A stretch of DNA of 64,000 nucleotides from JAXDMU01 sp963762435 (GTDB lineage: Bacteria; Pseudomonadota; Alphaproteobacteria; ATCC43930; CGMCC-115725). A program made the position numbers and the translations under genes. The DNA lies in NCBI GenBank assembly GCA_963762435.1, contig CAVXLN010000034.1, positions 1 to 64,000 on the forward strand, in the 5' to 3' direction. The notes under the pieces are model-generated. The model had not been told where the DNA came from and searched no databases. It saw only the letters and a program-made list of their open reading frames with translations. Shown piece after piece: positions 60,828 through 64,000 of this stretch. The number at the start of each line of letters is the position of its first letter. Positions within the stretch are counted from its first letter, which is position 1.

Positions 60828-62483
60828 CTACATCTGTTCCAGATATTCCGTCGGATCGACCATCGCCTCGATGAGCGTGAAGCGCCGCGCCGCGAGGGCG
60901 GCATCGAAGGCCGCCTCGAACTCGGCGAGCGAAGCAACCCTGACGCCGGCGCCGCCCATCGCCGCGGCGATGCCGGCGAAGCTCGGGCTGGTGAAATCGA
61001 CCGCCTGGGGCTTCAGCTGCGCCTTCTTCTGCTTCAGCTTGATCAGGCTCAACGCATCGTCATTGAGGATGATCGCGATGATCGGCAGATCGAGCTCGGC
61101 GACGAGCGCCAGATCGCCCAGCGCCATCAGCATCGAGCCGTCGCCGACCAGCGCCACCACGGTGGCGTCCGGCCGCGCCAACTGCGCGCCGATCGATGCT
61201 GCGACCGCATAGCCCATGCAGCAGAGCCCGTTCGACTGCATCAGCTGGCCCGGGGCTATGCAATCGATGACATGGCTGGCCAGGATGCGATGAGCGCCGA
61301 CATCGACGGTGAGCTGCCAATCGGGCGCCACCCGCGCATTGACGGCGTGAAAGAGGGCGGCCGGGCTGATCGCGTGCTCGGGATGGCGCGGGCGCACGAC
61401 CTCCGCGACCGTCGCGCGATGCGTGCGCGCACGCGCTACCATCTCGGGCCGTTCGACCGAATCGGCACGCGTGAGTTGGCTGAGGAGACTTGGCAGCGGA
61501 CCGAAGCTCTCGAGCCCGACCGGAAACATGCGATGGTCGAGCGGTCCCCAATCGAGCGAGACGACGGGCTTGTCCGCGGCCCAGGCATCGAGCCAGGCAT
61601 CGCGCAGCTCGATCGGGTCGAACCCGACCAGCACCAGGAGATCCGCCTCGGCGATCCGGTGGAGATTCAGCGCATCGACGACGGGGCTGAGGCCGACGGC
61701 GCCGAGGGACAGCGGGTGCCGCTCCGATACGATCCCCTTGGCCTTGTATGTGGCGAAGAACGGTATCGACCAGGCATCGAGGAAGGCTTCGAGCGGCGCC
61801 GGCACGCCGGATGCCAGCGCACCGCGGCCGATGAGCGCCAGCGGCCGGGACGCCGCCTCGAGCCGGCGCAGCAGCTCCGCCTGCCGGTCCAGATCGAGCC
61901 GCATCGAAGTGCGGACGGGCGGTGCCGGGATCGGCTCGCGCTTCATCCCGCTGCGGCCGATATCGGCCGGAATATTGAGCATGACCGGCCCGGGCGGATA
62001 GGCCAAGGCAATATCGAGCGCCTTGGCCGTCTGCTGTGCCGCCCGCTCGCCATTGAGCTGGGCCGCATGCTTCACGACCGGCCGCGCCAGCGCCAGATGG
62101 TCGAAGACCTGATGGGTGTAGAGCCCCGCCTGGGCTGTCGCGACCTCGCCCGTCAGCACGATGACGGCGGAGCGCTCCATGAGCGCGCCGGCGATACCGG
62201 AAATGGCGTTGGCGAGGCCAGGACCCAGCGCCGGGATCAGCGCCACCGGCCGCTCCTCGAGCTGCCAGATCGCATCGGCGATGAAGGCGGCCGAAGGTTC
62301 GCTCTTGGCCAGCACGAAACGGATGCCGCGCTCGGTGCAGGCGCGGATCGTCTCCAATACGTCATTGCCGGGAATGCCGACCGCGAAGCGGCAGCCATAG
62401 GCTGCCAGCGTCTCGGCGATCCGATCGGCCGCGCTCTGACCGGACTCGCTCAAGATACCACCGCCATGACGCCCCTTCCGCAC
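60828..62483 (-). CDS. Thiamine diphosphate-dependent enzyme, decarboxylase/synthase-like
   Basis: The 551-residue protein is a second ThDP enzyme, distinct from that at 56,583. It has YGCRFAVGIPGNDVLETIRA and FVLAKSEPSAAFIADAIWQL (catalytic Glu in SEPSA), PPGPVMLNIPADIGRSG, and the cofactor motif LVGDGSMLMALGDLALVAEL with IILNDDALSLI. It resembles the sulfopyruvate/guanidino-oxopentanoate decarboxylase-like branch more than acetolactate synthase. The GTG at 62,483 gives a Gly-rich leader; a TTG at 62,453 (LSESGQSAADRIAETL) would be a more compact start. The downstream neighbour is the Cache kinase, 180 bases away. Confidence 0.82.
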   Translation of the reverse strand: MRKGRHGGGILSESGQSAADRIAETLAAYGCRFAVGIPGNDVLETIRACTERGIRFVLAKSEPSAAFIADAIWQLEERPVALIPALGPGLANAISGIAGALMERSAVIVLTGEVATAQAGLYTHQVFDHLALARPVVKHAAQLNGERAAQQTAKALDIALAYPPGPVMLNIPADIGRSGMKREPIPAPPVRTSMRLDLDRQAELLRRLEAASRPLALIGRGALASGVPAPLEAFLDAWSIPFFATYKAKGIVSERHPLSLGAVGLSPVVDALNLHRIAEADLLVLVGFDPIELRDAWLDAWAADKPVVSLDWGPLDHRMFPVGLESFGPLPSLLSQLTRADSVERPEMVARARTHRATVAEVVRPRHPEHAISPAALFHAVNARVAPDWQLTVDVGAHRILASHVIDCIAPGQLMQSNGLCCMGYAVAASIGAQLARPDATVVALVGDGSMLMALGDLALVAELDLPIIAIILNDDALSLIKLKQKKAQLKPQAVDFTSPSFAGIAAAMGGAGVRVASLAEFEAAFDAALAARRFTLIEAMVDPTEYLEQM

Positions 62484-62539
62484 GCTGCCGCGCCATCAAG
62501 AGACGATCGCGGAGTTTCGTCAAGCCGGTGCGGGCGTGC

Positions 62540-62683
62540 TCAGCTGCTCCGCGCGAACAGCGTCAGCACGAAATGCTGGGTGCGGTAGGCGGCACCCGGA
62601 TCGATCGCCGCGACCAAGGAGATGGCGCTCCAGAGCACGGCAACGCCGATCGCGAGCTGTACGAAGAAACGCAAAAGCCTCAT
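62540..62683 (-). CDS. Small membrane protein
   Basis: From the ATG at 62,681-62,683 a 47-residue protein can be read with a single hydrophobic helix (FFVQLAIGVAVLWSAISLVA) preceded by a basic MRLLR and followed by a short tail. A G-run lies directly before the start, but a normal Shine-Dalgarno spacing is lacking. The composition fits a one-helix membrane peptide. No family is recognised. Confidence 0.4.
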   Translation of the reverse strand: MRLLRFFVQLAIGVAVLWSAISLVAAIDPGAAYRTQHFVLTLFARSS

Positions 62684-62854
62684 CCCCCTGTTCGCACCGA
62701 ACGGCGTGTACAAGGAGATAGGGCGTGCCGATTGCGCGCCAATGCCGGTGTGCTGAGGAAATTGTAACGGTGTGTAACGAGCCTCGGCGCTGTGACCGGC
62801 CGAAACAATTTCCCCGCCTTTACCGCGCACTGCCTCGTGGTATCACTGCACCCC

Positions 62855-63589
62855 ATGGAAAGAACGCCGCATATCCTGGTGGTCGATGATGATCGGGAAA
62901 TCTGCTCGCTGGTGTCGCAATTTCTGTCGCGCCACAGTCTGCGCGTCTCGACCGCGCGCGACGGGGTGGAGATGTTCAAGACGCTCGACGGCGCGCGCGT
63001 CGATCTCGTGGTGCTCGATCTGATGCTGCCGGGCGAGGATGGGCTGAGCTTGTGCCGGCGCCTGCGCTCCGGCAATACGACTCCCGTCATCATGCTGACC
63101 GCGATGGGCGAGGATATCGACCGTATCGTCGGACTCGAGATGGGCGCCGACGACTATCTGCCGAAGCCTTTCAATCCGCGCGAGCTCCTGGCCCGCATCA
63201 AGGCCGTGCTGCGCCGTGCGGAATCGCTGCCGCCGGCGGCGACGGAGCTCGCGGGCACCGGCAAATTTCTCTCCTTCGAGGGCTGGCGGCTCGACCTCTC
63301 GAAGCGGGAGCTGCGGAACGCCCAGGATGAGATCGTGGCGCTCTCCTCCGGCGAGTTCGATCTGCTGCAGGCCTTCGCCGAGCATCCGCAGCGCGTGCTG
63401 ACGCGCGATCAGCTACTCGATCTCGCCCGGGGGCGTGCCGCCTCGCTCTTCGATCGCAGCGTCGACATCCAGGTGATGCGGCTGCGGCGCAAGATCGAGG
63501 TCGATTCCAAGGATCCGCAGCTGATCAAGACCGTACGCAGCGGCGGCTACATGTTCACGCCGACGGTCCGGGTGGGCGGCGGCGAATGA
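62855..63589 (+). CDS. OmpR-family response regulator
   Basis: From the ATG at 62,855 (MERTPHILVVDDDREICSLV) a receiver domain contains the phospho-acceptor Asp in LVVLDLMLPGEDGLSLC, Thr in VIMLTAMGED and Lys in YLPKPFNPRELLARIK. A winged-helix domain follows (LSSGEFDLLQAFAEHPQRVL, DRSVDIQVMRLRRKIE) and ends RSGGYMFTPTV. An upstream in-frame start adds 21 residues outside the receiver fold. It overlaps its kinase gene by 4 bases (ATGA). Its length and motifs are like the OmpR group paired with EnvZ-type kinases. Confidence 0.93.
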   Translation: MERTPHILVVDDDREICSLVSQFLSRHSLRVSTARDGVEMFKTLDGARVDLVVLDLMLPGEDGLSLCRRLRSGNTTPVIMLTAMGEDIDRIVGLEMGADDYLPKPFNPRELLARIKAVLRRAESLPPAATELAGTGKFLSFEGWRLDLSKRELRNAQDEIVALSSGEFDLLQAFAEHPQRVLTRDQLLDLARGRAASLFDRSVDIQVMRLRRKIEVDSKDPQLIKTVRSGGYMFTPTVRVGGGE

Positions 63590-64000
63590 TCGCGCTGTGG
63601 CGTCGGCTGAAGCTCGACACGCTTTATGCGCGCATCGCCGGCGTGCTGATCCTCAATCTGCTGCTGGTGCAGTTCATCACCTTCCACCTGGTGCAGCTCG
63701 AGGTCGAGCATGTGCCGCTGCGCGCCGACATGGCCGACCGGATCGCCACCACGGTCCGCTTCCTCGAGGCCCTGCCGGTCGAACAGCGTGAGTCCATCGC
63801 CGCCGCCATCTCGACGCCCGAGATGCGCGTGACGCTGGGACCGGAGTTCGAGTCCGACGGTGCCCCGGTCGTCCATGCGCCGATGCACGGCGCCCCCGAC
63901 GCGTCGCCGGAAAACCCGTCGATCCGGTTCGAAACGCGCATCGTCGAACGGCTCGATCCGGCCATTCCGCGGCAGGTCGTGATCCTCGAAAGGCAGGGAA
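63586..64000 (+). CDS. EnvZ-type sensor histidine kinase, N-terminal part (runs off the window end)
   Basis: The ATG at 63,586 overlaps the regulator stop (ATGA). The first 138 residues give a cytoplasmic start (MIALWRRLKLDTLYARIAGV), one membrane helix (LILNLLLVQFITFHLV) and the beginning of a periplasmic domain with LEALPVEQRESIAAAIS, a pattern of EnvZ/OmpB-type sensors. The kinase core lies beyond the window. Confidence 0.85.
   Translation, partial: MIALWRRLKLDTLYARIAGVLILNLLLVQFITFHLVQLEVEHVPLRADMADRIATTVRFLEALPVEQRESIAAAISTPEMRVTLGPEFESDGAPVVHAPMHGAPDASPENPSIRFETRIVERLDPAIPRQVVILERQG

Noticed and set aside
60771..62588. Long plus-strand frame opposite the second ThDP enzyme
   Set aside because: Shadow frame; the minus strand has all ThDP-enzyme motifs over the same bases.

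Overview
The window has two parts of different origin. Positions 1 to about 3,800 look planctomycete-like. They hold the end of an M28 peptidase, a broken LamG/PEP-CTERM surface protein, and a PmbA-TldD pair whose reading frames are interrupted many times. At about 3,800-3,812 the tldD frame runs directly into an unrelated alphaproteobacterial protein. From there to 64,000 everything reads as one high-GC alphaproteobacterium, probably Rhodospirillales-like: PopZ, AapJQMP, an NDUFS4-type complex I subunit, ImuA-ImuB-DnaE2, and GTTC-N7-GTTC-type LexA sites. The simplest explanation is a chimeric join in an assembly that also carries indel errors.

Layout of the alphaproteobacterial part: 3.8-10.6 kb (minus strand) carries a radical-SAM lysine 2,3-aminomutase-like protein, ilvD, popZ, a TolC-type outer-membrane channel, a rhodanese and a protein-isoaspartate methyltransferase-like gene. 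tRNA-Cys and tRNA-Asn follow. 11.2-16.6 kb has an exported epoxide hydrolase, a secreted PQQ-type propeller with a truncated paralogue beside it, and a frameshifted histidine kinase. 16.7-22.3 kb is the imuA-imuB-dnaE2 mutagenesis cassette with a LexA-like box. 22.3-29.5 kb is signalling: a hybrid kinase, a lipoprotein overlapping a ChvI/ChvG-like two-component pair, and a chemoreceptor.

29.6-37.4 kb is more accessory. It has an uncharacterised gene behind a perfect LexA box, an AT-rich split membrane gene, a 14-repeat LRR protein, and a compact plus-strand cluster of T4 Rnl1-like RNA ligase, AlaX editing protein, sulfurtransferase and DUF1905/YdeI protein. 37.4-41.5 kb is the aapJQMP amino-acid transporter. 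41.8-47.1 kb holds an XRE regulator, an AAC(3)-family acetyltransferase, a Sel1-repeat protein, tRNA-Arg with a partial degenerate copy, the NDUFS4-like gene, tRNA-Pro and two unknown genes.

47.1-50.9 kb is a queuosine operon (queA-tgt-queF-queG), in which tgt carries about eight apparent indels. 50.8-56.5 kb has DUF192, Nudix, a cystathionine lyase-like enzyme, a lytic transglycosylase, small exported proteins and a lipoprotein with a trypsin-like fold that seems to have lost catalytic residues. 56.6-62.5 kb has two ThDP-dependent enzymes flanking a PAS histidine kinase. The window ends in an OmpR-type regulator and the start of its kinase.

No CRISPR array, transposase or complete prophage was seen. 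The best leads for new biology are the LexA-box gene at 29.6 kb, the RNA ligase-AlaX cluster and the apparent pseudo-protease lipoprotein.
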